In this document: positions 17,446-25,426 of the stretch, piece by piece
Numbering within the stretch: position 1 is the stretch's first letter
How the letters are laid out: the number at the start of each line of letters is the position of its first letter
Origin: DASXKD01 sp963707905
GTDB taxonomy: Bacteria > Actinomycetota > Actinomycetes > Streptosporangiales > Streptosporangiaceae
DNA: 64,000 nucleotides
Direction of reading: 5' to 3'
Assembly (NCBI GenBank): GCA_963707905.1
Contig: CAVPSA010000035.1
Location: forward strand, 30,014-94,013
The notes under the pieces: generated by a model
Told to the model about the DNA's origin: nothing
What the model saw: only the letters and a program-made list of their open reading frames with translations
Database searches by the model: none
Made by a program: the position numbers and the translations under genes

Positions 17446-17922
17446 CTACCCGTGATTGGGGCTGGCGGGTGCCGTGGATCTGCCCCGGCTCCATCGGGGA
17501 GGGGACCGTACCGGGCGCAGGGCCCGGGGAGTTTCTGGTGATCCGGGGCGCCCGGCCAGCGCGGCGGTCAGGGTGGGGTAGGTGTCGAGGACGGTATCGG
17601 CGCCGGTCAGCGTCAGCATCCGGAGCAGGGCGGGGCTGGCTACGATGCGCAGTTGCCGTCCGCTTGCGGCGGCCTGGTGATGAGCGCCGATCAGCGCGCT
17701 TACCCCGGAGCATCCGCAGTACCTCGTCTTGGCCGCGTCCGCGACCAGCAGGGCGGTCCCGTCCGCCAGGGCGCGGGCCAGCGCGTCGCGGACCTGGTGG
17801 TCGTTGCTGGTGTCTATCTCGCCGGGCAGCCGGATCACCGCGTGGCGTGCCTGTCCCCCGGCTAGCACCGGGCCGGCTTCGCCGGGCGCAGTCACGGCAA
17901 CCTCGCCGTCGCGTGGGGTCAT
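17446..17922 (-). CDS. STAS-domain anti-sigma factor antagonist
   Basis: 158 residues with a STAS fold at about 25-125: VIRLPGEIDTSNDHQV, a middle strand ALLVADAAKTRYCGCSG containing the conserved serine that anti-sigma kinases phosphorylate, then HHQAAASGRQLRIV. It would control an alternative sigma factor by partner switching. No kinase or sigma gene is adjacent. The start at 17922 has GGAGGGG upstream; the frame is open 28 codons further. The C-terminal 35 residues are Arg/Pro-rich and probably disordered. It is divergent from the winged-helix gene. Confidence 0.82.
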   Translation of the reverse strand: MTPRDGEVAVTAPGEAGPVLAGGQARHAVIRLPGEIDTSNDHQVRDALARALADGTALLVADAAKTRYCGCSGVSALIGAHHQAAASGRQLRIVASPALLRMLTLTGADTVLDTYPTLTAALAGRPGSPETPRALRPVRSPPRWSRGRSTAPASPNHG

Positions 17923-18064
17923 CGCCCAATCCCCTCCGCCATGGATGGCTCTGCCAGCGGTACTGCCAGGATCGGCGGCCGGATGGATGCGTGTCAATAG
18001 AAACATGTGAAAAAAATCATGGGATTTCTCTCGCGAAGAGTATCCCGCGCCTACTTTCTCGCGG

Positions 18065-18086
18065 GTATACTCTCATGAGGATATAC
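18065..18086. promoter_or_regulatory. Imperfect palindrome, candidate operator
   Basis: GTATACTC-TCATGA-GGATATAC has 8-bp arms with two mismatches around a palindromic core, 10 bp upstream of the winged-helix regulator start. Its place between divergent STAS and regulator genes suggests an operator, perhaps autoregulatory. Confidence 0.5.
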
Positions 18087-18095
18087 TCAGGAGCT

Positions 18096-18422
18096 ATGAG
18101 CCTTCCTGACGAGCGGGGCTGGACGCTGCTGACCGGTCATGGGCACGTGCTGGTGGAGATCGCCCGCAACCCCGAAGCCCGCGTCCGGGATATCAGTCCC
18201 GTCGTTGGCCTCACCGAGCGCACCGTGCAAGCCATCGTGGCTGACCTGGAAGCCGCGGGCTACCTCACCCGCACCCGGGCCGGGCGGCGCAACCTCTACA
18301 CCGTGAACCGCAATAGCCTGTTCCGGCACAGTGCCCAGGAAGGGCACCGGGTCGGCCCGTTCCTCGACCTGCTCGGCGCAGCCGGTGACGCTGCCCCGCC
18401 TGAGCCGCCCGCGGGTTCATGA
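18096..18422 (+). CDS. Winged-helix (MarR-like) regulator
   Basis: 108 residues: WTLLTGHGHVLVEIARNP, then the helix-turn-helix DISPVVGLTERTVQAIVADL and the wing TRTRAGRRNLYTV. It belongs to a small actinobacterial single-domain group; homologues typically start at MSLPDE and end with a helix. AGGAG is only 2 nt from the ATG at 18096, so a start seven codons upstream (MRIYSGAM) cannot be excluded. It is divergent from the STAS gene, with the palindrome at 18065-18086 just upstream. Confidence 0.78.
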   Translation: MSLPDERGWTLLTGHGHVLVEIARNPEARVRDISPVVGLTERTVQAIVADLEAAGYLTRTRAGRRNLYTVNRNSLFRHSAQEGHRVGPFLDLLGAAGDAAPPEPPAGS

Positions 18423-18439
18423 CCGCCGTGCCGTACAGG

Positions 18440-18780
18440 TCAGGCCCGGCTGGCGGGCTCCGCCGGAACCTGGGCGCGCGCCCGCATCTCGGCGGTGCCC
18501 ACCAGCGCCAGGACGAACAGCGCCGGCGGCAGGAAGAGCACGGTCAGATGAGCGGGCGTGGGGTTGCCGAGCAGGTCGGTGCGGAAGGCGGAAAAGGCCA
18601 GCTGCATCGCGAACGGGTAGCACGCAGGCTGAACACGGCGAGGCCGTCGGCCAGGTCCCGCCGTTCCGGGCCGGACCGGCCGGGAAACAGCCGCATCCCC
18701 ACCGCGCTCTTGATCAGGTCCACGGCCTCGGCGAGGCGCGGCCGGTGCTGCCCCTGCTCGGCGCCGGCGCAAGACCCGGC
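18440..18780 (-). pseudogene. Decayed membrane-protein gene fragment
   Basis: On the minus strand one frame reads AEAVDLIKSAVGMRLFPGRS and onward to about 18645. The sequence then continues sensibly in another frame as YPFAMQLAFSAFRTDLLGNP followed by a hydrophobic helix (TVLFLPPALFVLALVGTAEM) to the stop at 18440. The two pieces look like one broken membrane protein with a frame change and no proper start. The family is not identified. It lies between the winged-helix gene and the GH3 gene. Confidence 0.5.
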
Positions 18781-18885
18781 CGTGGCGGGTCACGGCGGCT
18801 CGCTCGTGGCCCCGCTGGGGAAAGGTACCGGGTGGCCTGCCGGATCGTCACCGGACCGGGCCCTGGTCTTCACCGGCGGGCCGGT

Positions 18886-20439
18886 TCAGGCGCCGTCCGG
18901 CGGGGTCAGGCCGAGCAGCTCGGCCGCTGCCTGCCCGCTGATCCGGGACGCCCCGTAGGTGGCCAGGTAGGTGCGGGCGGGCGGCCGCCACACCGGCAGG
19001 CCCATCTCCACCACGATCGTGTCAGGGCGCGCCGCGAGCAGCCGGGTGATGACCGCCTGGGCACCCCGATCGCGGTGCGCGTCGCGGATCACGGCGATCA
19101 CCGGGCGGCCCTCGGCCTGGCCGAGCGCCTGCGCCACCCGCCGGTCGGCCTGCTCTCCCCCGGCGGGCACCTGGATGACGCTGCCGGCGGGCAGCCATGG
19201 CGCCAGGCCCCAGGGCACGACGCCGACAGCGATGTTGCCCGGCGGGGCGACCTCGATCACCAGCGGGTCGGTCAGCGCGCCCGGGGTACCGCTGACCCGC
19301 AGCGCGCGCCGCGCCGCCATCAGGCCGACGCCGTCGCCGTCCCCGTTGGCCGGCCCAGGATCCGGCGCCCGGTCCAGGGTGCCGGGCCCGGGGAGGCCAG
19401 GTACCCCCGGGCCCGCCCCGGGCAGCGCCCCGGCGGCGAGCGCCGCCCGGAACTTGGCGACCCGCGCCGCCGCCTCCTCCAGCCGGGCGGCGGGCAGTTC
19501 GCCGCCGGTGACCGCGGCGGCGAGCCCCGCCCGGACCGCGAGATAGTCGTCCTCGTCCTGGTCCCGGCCCAGGCAGAGCAGGTCCACGCCGGCGGCGACG
19601 GCACGCACGGCGGCGCTGGGCACGCCACCCTGACCGCTCACCGCGCGCATCTCCAGGGCATCGGAAATGATCACCCCGGTGAAGCCGAGTTCACCGCGCA
19701 GCAGCCCGTCCAGCGCGGCGGCCGACTGGGTGGCGGGCCGGTCCCCGGTCAGGCCGGCCACCCGCAGGTGGCCCGGCATCACGGCGGCCACCCCGGCGGC
19801 GATCGCGGCCGCGAACGGGGGCAGGTCACGCTCGCGTACCCGGTCGAGGCCGCCCGCCACGGTGGCGAGCACGCGGTGGGTGTCGTCCCTGGTACTGCCG
19901 TGGCCGGGGAAGTGCTTGGCGCACGCTGCCACCCCGGCCGACTGAAGGCCGTGCACCGCCGCGGCCGCATGCCTGCTCACCAGGCCGGTGCGGTCCCCGA
20001 ACGAGCGGGTGCCGATGACCGGGTTCCCCGCGGCGGTGTTCACGTCCACCGACGGCGCCAGGTCCACGTTGATGCCGACGGCGGCCAGGTCGGCCCCGAG
20101 TGCCCGGTACACCGCCCGGGTGAGCGACGCGTCGTCGACCGCGCCGAGGGCGGCGTTTCCCGGGTAGGGGCTGCCGGTGCGGTGAGCCAGCCTGGTGACG
20201 TCGCCCCCCTCCTCGTCGATCGCGATCACCGGTTCTGGCGCCGCGGCGCGCAGCGCCGCAGTCAGCGCGGACAACTGCTCGGGCCCGGCCACGTTCGGGC
20301 CGAAGAGCGTAACGCCTGCAAGACCGTTTTCCAGCGCCAGCAGCAACCATCGCGGCGCGGAACGCCCGGGGAACGGCGGCACGAGGACAGCGTCGGCGAG
20401 GCGGGTGAGCGATCCGGCGCCGTACGCGGTCCCGCTCAC
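18886..20439 (-). CDS. Glycoside hydrolase family 3, NagZ-like
   Basis: 517 residues. The GH3 barrel (about 15-340) shows AIDEEGGDVTRL, the signature AKHFPGHGSTRDDTH and the catalytic-nucleophile region VIISDALEM, typical of NagZ beta-N-acetylglucosaminidases. A second domain of about 150 residues follows. No signal peptide is present, so it probably acts in the cytoplasm on imported oligosaccharides. The GTG at 20439 overlaps the TGA of the upstream permease (GTGA), placing it last in the importer operon. The likely substrate is an amino-sugar or beta-linked disaccharide, by inference. Confidence 0.88.
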   Translation of the reverse strand: MSGTAYGAGSLTRLADAVLVPPFPGRSAPRWLLLALENGLAGVTLFGPNVAGPEQLSALTAALRAAAPEPVIAIDEEGGDVTRLAHRTGSPYPGNAALGAVDDASLTRAVYRALGADLAAVGINVDLAPSVDVNTAAGNPVIGTRSFGDRTGLVSRHAAAAVHGLQSAGVAACAKHFPGHGSTRDDTHRVLATVAGGLDRVRERDLPPFAAAIAAGVAAVMPGHLRVAGLTGDRPATQSAAALDGLLRGELGFTGVIISDALEMRAVSGQGGVPSAAVRAVAAGVDLLCLGRDQDEDDYLAVRAGLAAAVTGGELPAARLEEAAARVAKFRAALAAGALPGAGPGVPGLPGPGTLDRAPDPGPANGDGDGVGLMAARRALRVSGTPGALTDPLVIEVAPPGNIAVGVVPWGLAPWLPAGSVIQVPAGGEQADRRVAQALGQAEGRPVIAVIRDAHRDRGAQAVITRLLAARPDTIVVEMGLPVWRPPARTYLATYGASRISGQAAAELLGLTPPDGA

Positions 20440-21383
20440 CCTTTCACCGCCCCGGCGACCAGGCCGCGGGCCATCCGGCGCTGCACCAGCAGGAAGAACA
20501 GGATGGGCGGGATGGTGTAGAGGGTGGCGGCGGCCATGATCGCGCCCCAGTCGGAGCTGTGCTGGCCCATGAAGTACGTCACGTAGATGGGCAGGGTGAA
20601 CTTCGCCGGGGTGTCGGGGCTCAGGAACGTGAGCGCGAAGACGTACTCGTTCCAGGCGAAGATGAACGAGAACACGCTGGTCGCCACCAGTCCGGGCGCC
20701 ACCAGGGGGAAGAGCACACGCCAGAAGATCCGGGCCGGGCCCGCGCCGTCGATCGCCGCCGCCTCCTCCATCTCCCGCGGCACGGCGGCCACGAAGTTGC
20801 GCAGCATCCAGATCGAGATCGGCAGCGCGAACGCCGTGTAGAGCAGGATCAGCCCCGGCAGGCTGTCCAGCAGGTTGAGCGCCCTGAAGTCGATGAACAG
20901 CGCGATGACCAGCGCTTGCTGCGGCAGCATCTGCACCACGAGCAGCATGATCAGGAACGAGGTGCGGAACCGGAACCGGAACCGGGCCACCGCGACCGCC
21001 GCAAGCAGGGCGGCCAGCGAGGAAACGGCCACGGCGGTCAGCGTCACCAGCAGGCTGTTGACGAAGAACGTCCAGAACGAGATGCCGACGGTGCTGCCGC
21101 TGAACACGTTGTGGAAGTTGGCCAGGGTCGGGTGGGCCGGCAGCGGGTGCGGCGTCAGCGAGAAGATCTCCTGCTGCGGCTTGAACGCCGTCGAGACCAT
21201 CCACACGATCGGGGCCAGCGTGACCACCGCGACGAGCACCCCGGCGCCGTTGAGCGCCACCGCGCGCAGCCGCCTGGAGCCGCCCCGGCTCCTGGCGCCG
21301 CCCCGGCTCCTGGGGCTGCTACGGGGCGGGGCGGCAGGCGAGGCCAGCACGGCAGACGGCAGCGAGCCCGGCTGCGCGGTCAC
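20436..21383 (-). CDS. Sugar ABC transporter permease (MalG type)
   Basis: 315 residues with six predicted membrane helices and the EAA loop (EEAAAIDGAGPARIFWRV) that docks the ATPase. It ends with the typical C-terminal ARGLVAGAVKG. The N-terminus has a short Arg/Gly repeat (SRGGARSRGGSR). It is the second inner-membrane subunit of a CUT1 carbohydrate importer. Its GTG start overlaps the stop of the MalF-type permease, and its stop overlaps the GH3 start. Confidence 0.92.
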   Translation of the reverse strand: MTAQPGSLPSAVLASPAAPPRSSPRSRGGARSRGGSRRLRAVALNGAGVLVAVVTLAPIVWMVSTAFKPQQEIFSLTPHPLPAHPTLANFHNVFSGSTVGISFWTFFVNSLLVTLTAVAVSSLAALLAAVAVARFRFRFRTSFLIMLLVVQMLPQQALVIALFIDFRALNLLDSLPGLILLYTAFALPISIWMLRNFVAAVPREMEEAAAIDGAGPARIFWRVLFPLVAPGLVATSVFSFIFAWNEYVFALTFLSPDTPAKFTLPIYVTYFMGQHSSDWGAIMAAATLYTIPPILFFLLVQRRMARGLVAGAVKG

Positions 21384-22363
21384 TGCAGCGCCCCCTGCTT
21401 GATGGATGCCCGGACGTAGCCGACCGTGATGAGCAGCAGGATGAAGGTGAGCACCAGCGCCAGCGCGCCGCCCAGGCCGTAGCTCGGCGGTGTCGAGAAG
21501 GCCCGCTGGTAGACGTAGATGCCGAGGTTGTACTCATCCAGGTTGGCGCCGGAACCGGTGAGGATGTAGAGCTGGGTGAACACCCCGAAGTCCCAGATCA
21601 CCGACAGCAGCAACAGCACCAGGAAGATCGGTTTGAGCAGCGGGTAGGTGATCTTCCAGAACGCCCGCCACGGGGTGGCGCCGTCCACCCGCGCGGCTTC
21701 GTGCAGTTCGGCGGGCACGGTCCTGAGCCCGGCAAGCACGCTGACCGCGATGAACGGGAAGCCCTGCCAGACGAGCAGCAGGGTGGCCACGGTGTAGACC
21801 GGCAGTGCGGACGACAGCCAGTTGAAGCCGGCCCAGGTCGCCGCGCCACCGCCGAGCCAGCCCGGCAGTTGCGCCAGCGCCCAGTCGGCCACGCCGCCGT
21901 CCGGGTTGAACAGCCAGTAGAAGATCACGGTCGCCGCGACGGTGGGGGTGGCCCAGGCGAGCAGCGTCGTGGTGCTCACGACCACCGACATCCGCGGGCC
22001 GAGCCGGTTCAGCAGCAGGCCCACGCAGGTGCCGGTGACCAGCGTCAGCGGGACCACGATCGCGGCGAACAGGATGCTGTTGCGCAGGGACAGCCAGAAC
22101 TCCGGGTCGTGGAGGACGGCGGTGAAGTTGGCCAGCCCCACCCACTGGGCCGGCGCCACCCCCGCGAGCTGCTCGATGCCGTAATTCTGGAACGAGAACA
22201 GGCCCAGTTGCATCGTCGGCCACACGATGAGCCACCCGACCCCGGCCAGCGCCGGGGCCAGCAGCAGATACGGGGCCAGGTGATTCCGGCGGACGAACAT
22301 GCCGGCCCGGACCCGCCACGGCAGGTCATCCTGGCCTGGGCGCGGTGCGCCGAACCCGGTCAC
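21380..22363 (-). CDS. Sugar ABC transporter permease (MalF type)
   Basis: 327 residues, CUT1 permease with the EAA loop HEAARVDGATPWRAFWKI. Six helices are predicted, with a periplasmic-type loop after the first (FQNYGIEQLAG). It starts with GTG, about 100 bp downstream of the binding-protein gene. It forms the membrane channel with the MalG-type subunit. No ATPase gene is nearby, so a shared MsiK-like ATPase probably energises it, as known for Streptomyces sugar importers. Confidence 0.92.
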   Translation of the reverse strand: MTGFGAPRPGQDDLPWRVRAGMFVRRNHLAPYLLLAPALAGVGWLIVWPTMQLGLFSFQNYGIEQLAGVAPAQWVGLANFTAVLHDPEFWLSLRNSILFAAIVVPLTLVTGTCVGLLLNRLGPRMSVVVSTTTLLAWATPTVAATVIFYWLFNPDGGVADWALAQLPGWLGGGAATWAGFNWLSSALPVYTVATLLLVWQGFPFIAVSVLAGLRTVPAELHEAARVDGATPWRAFWKITYPLLKPIFLVLLLLSVIWDFGVFTQLYILTGSGANLDEYNLGIYVYQRAFSTPPSYGLGGALALVLTFILLLITVGYVRASIKQGALQ

Positions 22364-22469
22364 TTGCCCAGTGTCGGCATCGGCGGGCGGTGGCGCAGCC
22401 GGCGCGCCGGCCGGCGCCGCTGCGGCCCGGCCCCTGGCCGGCTCCGCCGGCCAGGGGCGGACACCTTCG

Positions 22470-23810
22470 TCACATCTTTCCCGTGTTGAGCACGTTCTGG
22501 AGTGCGGCGTTGGCCTTGTCGACGGTCTGGGTGAAGTTCGCGCCCTGCATCAGGGCCTTCATCATGGTCGGGATGATCGCGTCCGTGGTGTCGGCGATCC
22601 CCCAGTTCTTGGAGTTCAGCGGCGAGATCTGGGTCACGGTGGCCGCCTTCGCGAACCCGGAGAGCAACGGGTTACTGCGGTAGGCGCCGCCGGTGAGCTG
22701 GGAGGTGTACGGCGGGAAGAACCCCTGGGCGTTGGCGAACGACGTGGAGTTGGGGACGCTGTTCATCACCTTGATGAGATCCCAGGAGGCCGCGGGGTAC
22801 TTGGTCAGCTTCCAGACGGCGAGGTCGGAACCGCCCGCGAAGGCCGGCGACTGACCGCTGCTCTGGCCGGGAATCGGGAACGAGGCCCAGTTCGCGCTGT
22901 CCACGGCGTTCTTCGGGAACTCCGCCTTGGCCCACGGGCCGTCGATGTACATGTCCAGCTTGCCGAGCGCGAAGTCCTCGTTCGAGCCACCGGAGGTGGC
23001 GCCAGGGGCGCCAAGCTCGGTCTGCCCGATGTAGGTCTTCGGCGACACGCGGCCGGTCAGGTACAGGCCGGCGTAGAACTTGATGCCAGCCTCCGACTGC
23101 GGGCTGTTGAGCTCCGCGACCCACTTGCCACCCTTGTCGACCGCGACCTGGCCACCGGCACCCCAGATGAAGCTGACGATGGCATTGGTGTAGTTACTCG
23201 GCGCACCCAGGCCCCAGGTGCCAGGGAACTTCTTCATCAGCAGCTTGGCGTCGGCCACGAGCTGCGGCCAGCTCGCGGGGGGCGCGCTGATGCCGGCCTT
23301 GGCGAACTGGTCCTTCCGGTACCAGATGCCGCGCACACCGCCGAACCACGGCACCGCGTAGACGGCCGAGCCGACCGTGTCGTTGGCGAGCATGCCCTTC
23401 ACCATGTCCGAGCTGGGTGCCCAGGAGTGGATCTGCGGAGCGATGTTGGCGAGCATCCCGAGCGAAGCCTGGGCAGGTGTGTCGGTGTTGCCAAGCTCGG
23501 TGACGTCCGGGCCGTTCTTGCCGCTGCTGAACGCGGTGGTCCAGTCGGTGGCCCGGTTCCCCCACGGGACGAAGACCACCTTGATCTTGGTCTTGGCATA
23601 GGCCGGGTAGGCCTTGTGGAACTGCGTGACGACCCCGTTCATCCAGCTCACCTGCTGCGGCGTGGAGGATCCCATCCGCCACACGGTGAGCTGGGCAGGC
23701 GCCCCCGAGGATGTCGCGGCCGTGCCGCTGCTGCTGGATCCGCAGGCCGCGGCCAGCCCGGTGAGTGCCGTGGCCGCCGAGATGGCGACGGCGGCTCGTC
23801 TGAGTCTCAC
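22470..23810 (-). CDS. Sugar-binding lipoprotein of ABC importer
   Basis: 446 residues. A lipoprotein signal peptide ends in the lipobox LAAAC (Cys 23), followed by a Ser/Gly/Thr-rich linker and a family-1 extracellular solute-binding domain (TVWRMGSSTPQQ, then VPWFGGVRGIWYRKDQF and GKLDMYIDGPWA). It captures the sugar outside the membrane and delivers it to the two permeases. The GTG at 23810 has GGAG 6-7 nt upstream. It is the first gene of the operon and is divergent from the ROK regulator. Confidence 0.92.
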   Translation of the reverse strand: MRLRRAAVAISAATALTGLAAACGSSSSGTAATSSGAPAQLTVWRMGSSTPQQVSWMNGVVTQFHKAYPAYAKTKIKVVFVPWGNRATDWTTAFSSGKNGPDVTELGNTDTPAQASLGMLANIAPQIHSWAPSSDMVKGMLANDTVGSAVYAVPWFGGVRGIWYRKDQFAKAGISAPPASWPQLVADAKLLMKKFPGTWGLGAPSNYTNAIVSFIWGAGGQVAVDKGGKWVAELNSPQSEAGIKFYAGLYLTGRVSPKTYIGQTELGAPGATSGGSNEDFALGKLDMYIDGPWAKAEFPKNAVDSANWASFPIPGQSSGQSPAFAGGSDLAVWKLTKYPAASWDLIKVMNSVPNSTSFANAQGFFPPYTSQLTGGAYRSNPLLSGFAKAATVTQISPLNSKNWGIADTTDAIIPTMMKALMQGANFTQTVDKANAALQNVLNTGKM

Positions 23811-24140
23811 TGCTTGCTCCCTTCGCGTCGCCGTCGGCGTGCGGCCGGCGGGGCCGGGCTAGAACCGGCGCGCGGCGGGGCGCGCCGGTGTGCTGGCGCC
23901 GCATGACACCAGCTCAGCACCCCTGGGCCCGGGGGTATGCGTAAACTAACAAGAAAGTTTCCTATAAAATAGAGCCTCGCGGGCAACAGGTTCGTTTCTG
24001 TTGCCGGATCGAGACCTAGGGTGCACGGCGCATCGACCGGCCGGGCACCACGGAAAATGCCTGGCGCGAACCGCGGGCCGCACTCTGGACCATGGGGCCG
24101 GGCAGGCAGAAGATGGCCTGGCGGGACAGGGGGAACGACT
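23811..24140. promoter_or_regulatory. Divergent control region, sugar operon and ROK gene
   Basis: 330 bp between the binding-protein and ROK genes. An AT-rich island at about 23938-23972 contains GAAAGTTTCC and, read toward the sugar operon, a TTGCCC and TATAGG pair that could serve as -35 and -10. The island is the likely site for ROK repressor binding and the operon promoter. No clean palindrome is visible. Confidence 0.5.
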
Positions 24141-25322
24141 ATGGGACGGCCAGGCACACCGAGCCTGCTTCGGGAGATCAACGACCGCGCGGCGCTGGAA
24201 CTCCTGCTCGCCGAGGGACCACTCACCCGGTCACAGGTCGGCGAGGGCACCGGCCTGTCCAAGGTCACCGCCTCGCAGACGCTGACCCGCCTCGAAGAGC
24301 GCGGGCTTGTCGCCGTCACCGGGCAGCAGGCCGGCCTCCGTGGGCCGAGCGCGGCGGTGTACGCGGTCGTCCCCTCCACCGGGATCGTGGCCGGCCTCGA
24401 CGTCGCCCCCGAGGCGGTGACCACCGGCGTGGCCGACGTGACGGGCGAGGTGCTGGCCGAGGTGACCGTGGACCCCAATGGCGCGGGCAACCCGGTCCAG
24501 CTGGTCCGCAACGCGGTCGCCGCCGCGTGCCGCGCCGCGCAGATCGAGGCGGCGCAGTTGCGCGCGGTGGTGATCGGCACCGGCGGCATGGTGGACCCGC
24601 GCACCGGCGACGTGCGGCTGTCGGTGAACCTGCCCGAATGGCACGAGGGCGTGCTGGGCGCGCTGCGCGGGGACCTGCGCCGCCCGGTGACCATCGAGAA
24701 CGACGTCAACCTGGCCGCGATGGCCGAGCACGCGCAGGGCGCCGCGCGCGGGGTGGACGACTTCGTGCTGGTCTGGATGGGCGTTGGCCTCGGGCTGGCG
24801 GCCATACTGGGCGGCCGGCTGCACCGCGGGGCCCGCGGCGCTGCCGGTGAGATCGGCTACCTGCCGGTGCCCGGCGTGCCGCTGCCCGAGGACCTGACCC
24901 ACCCCGCGGCGGGCGGGTTCCGCTCGCTGGCCGACGGGCGTGAGGTCCGCGCCCTGGCGGAACGCTACGGCTTCGCCGCCCCGGCCAACGGTGCGGCGGT
25001 CGCGGCAGCGGTGCGCGCCGCGGCGGCCGGCGAATCCGGTGGCGAGGAGTTCCTCGCCGACCTGGCGCGCCGGGTGGCGGTAGGCGTCGCGGCGATCTCG
25101 GTGACCCTGGATCCCGGGCTCGTGGTGCTCGGCGGCGAGGTGGGCCAGGCGGGCGGGACGGCGCTGGCGGACCGGGTGAGCACCGAGGTCAGCCGGATCT
25201 GCCCGGTGCAGCCCGACGTGGTGCCGACGGCGGTGCCCGACGCCCCGGTGCTCCGCGGTGCCCTGCTGGCCGCCGTGGAGCAGGCCCGGGCGGCCCTGCT
25301 GGCCTCGGTCGCCGACGGCTGA
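24141..25322 (+). CDS. ROK-family transcriptional regulator
   Basis: 393 residues. The N-terminal winged helix (LLLAEGPLTRSQVGEGTGLS, then a recognition helix and LEERGLVAV) is followed by a ROK sugar-kinase-like domain: IENDVNLAAMAEHAQGAARG, GVGLGLAAILGGRLHRGARG and GAAGEIGY. The usual zinc motif with its cysteine cluster after the GEIG region is absent. The ATG at 24141 with GGGGGA upstream is chosen; the frame is open 40 codons earlier. It is divergent from the sugar importer operon, which it probably represses until a sugar or sugar phosphate is present. Confidence 0.88.
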   Translation: MGRPGTPSLLREINDRAALELLLAEGPLTRSQVGEGTGLSKVTASQTLTRLEERGLVAVTGQQAGLRGPSAAVYAVVPSTGIVAGLDVAPEAVTTGVADVTGEVLAEVTVDPNGAGNPVQLVRNAVAAACRAAQIEAAQLRAVVIGTGGMVDPRTGDVRLSVNLPEWHEGVLGALRGDLRRPVTIENDVNLAAMAEHAQGAARGVDDFVLVWMGVGLGLAAILGGRLHRGARGAAGEIGYLPVPGVPLPEDLTHPAAGGFRSLADGREVRALAERYGFAAPANGAAVAAAVRAAAAGESGGEEFLADLARRVAVGVAAISVTLDPGLVVLGGEVGQAGGTALADRVSTEVSRICPVQPDVVPTAVPDAPVLRGALLAAVEQARAALLASVADG

Positions 25323-25395
25323 CCCGGCTGCTGACCCGGCGGCACCCGCCGCGATATCGCCTGGTGTAGCCAGAACGTCACAATTACCGGCTTGC

Positions 25396-25409
25396 GGAAA
25401 GCGCTTACC
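25396..25409. promoter_or_regulatory. LacI-type operator-like palindrome
   Basis: GGAAAGCGCTTACC with a perfect AAGCGCTT core resembles operators of LacI-family repressors. It lies 18 bp before the FtsX permease start. No LacI gene is in the window. Confidence 0.45.
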
Positions 25410-25426
25410 CGATCCAAGGTGTACTC

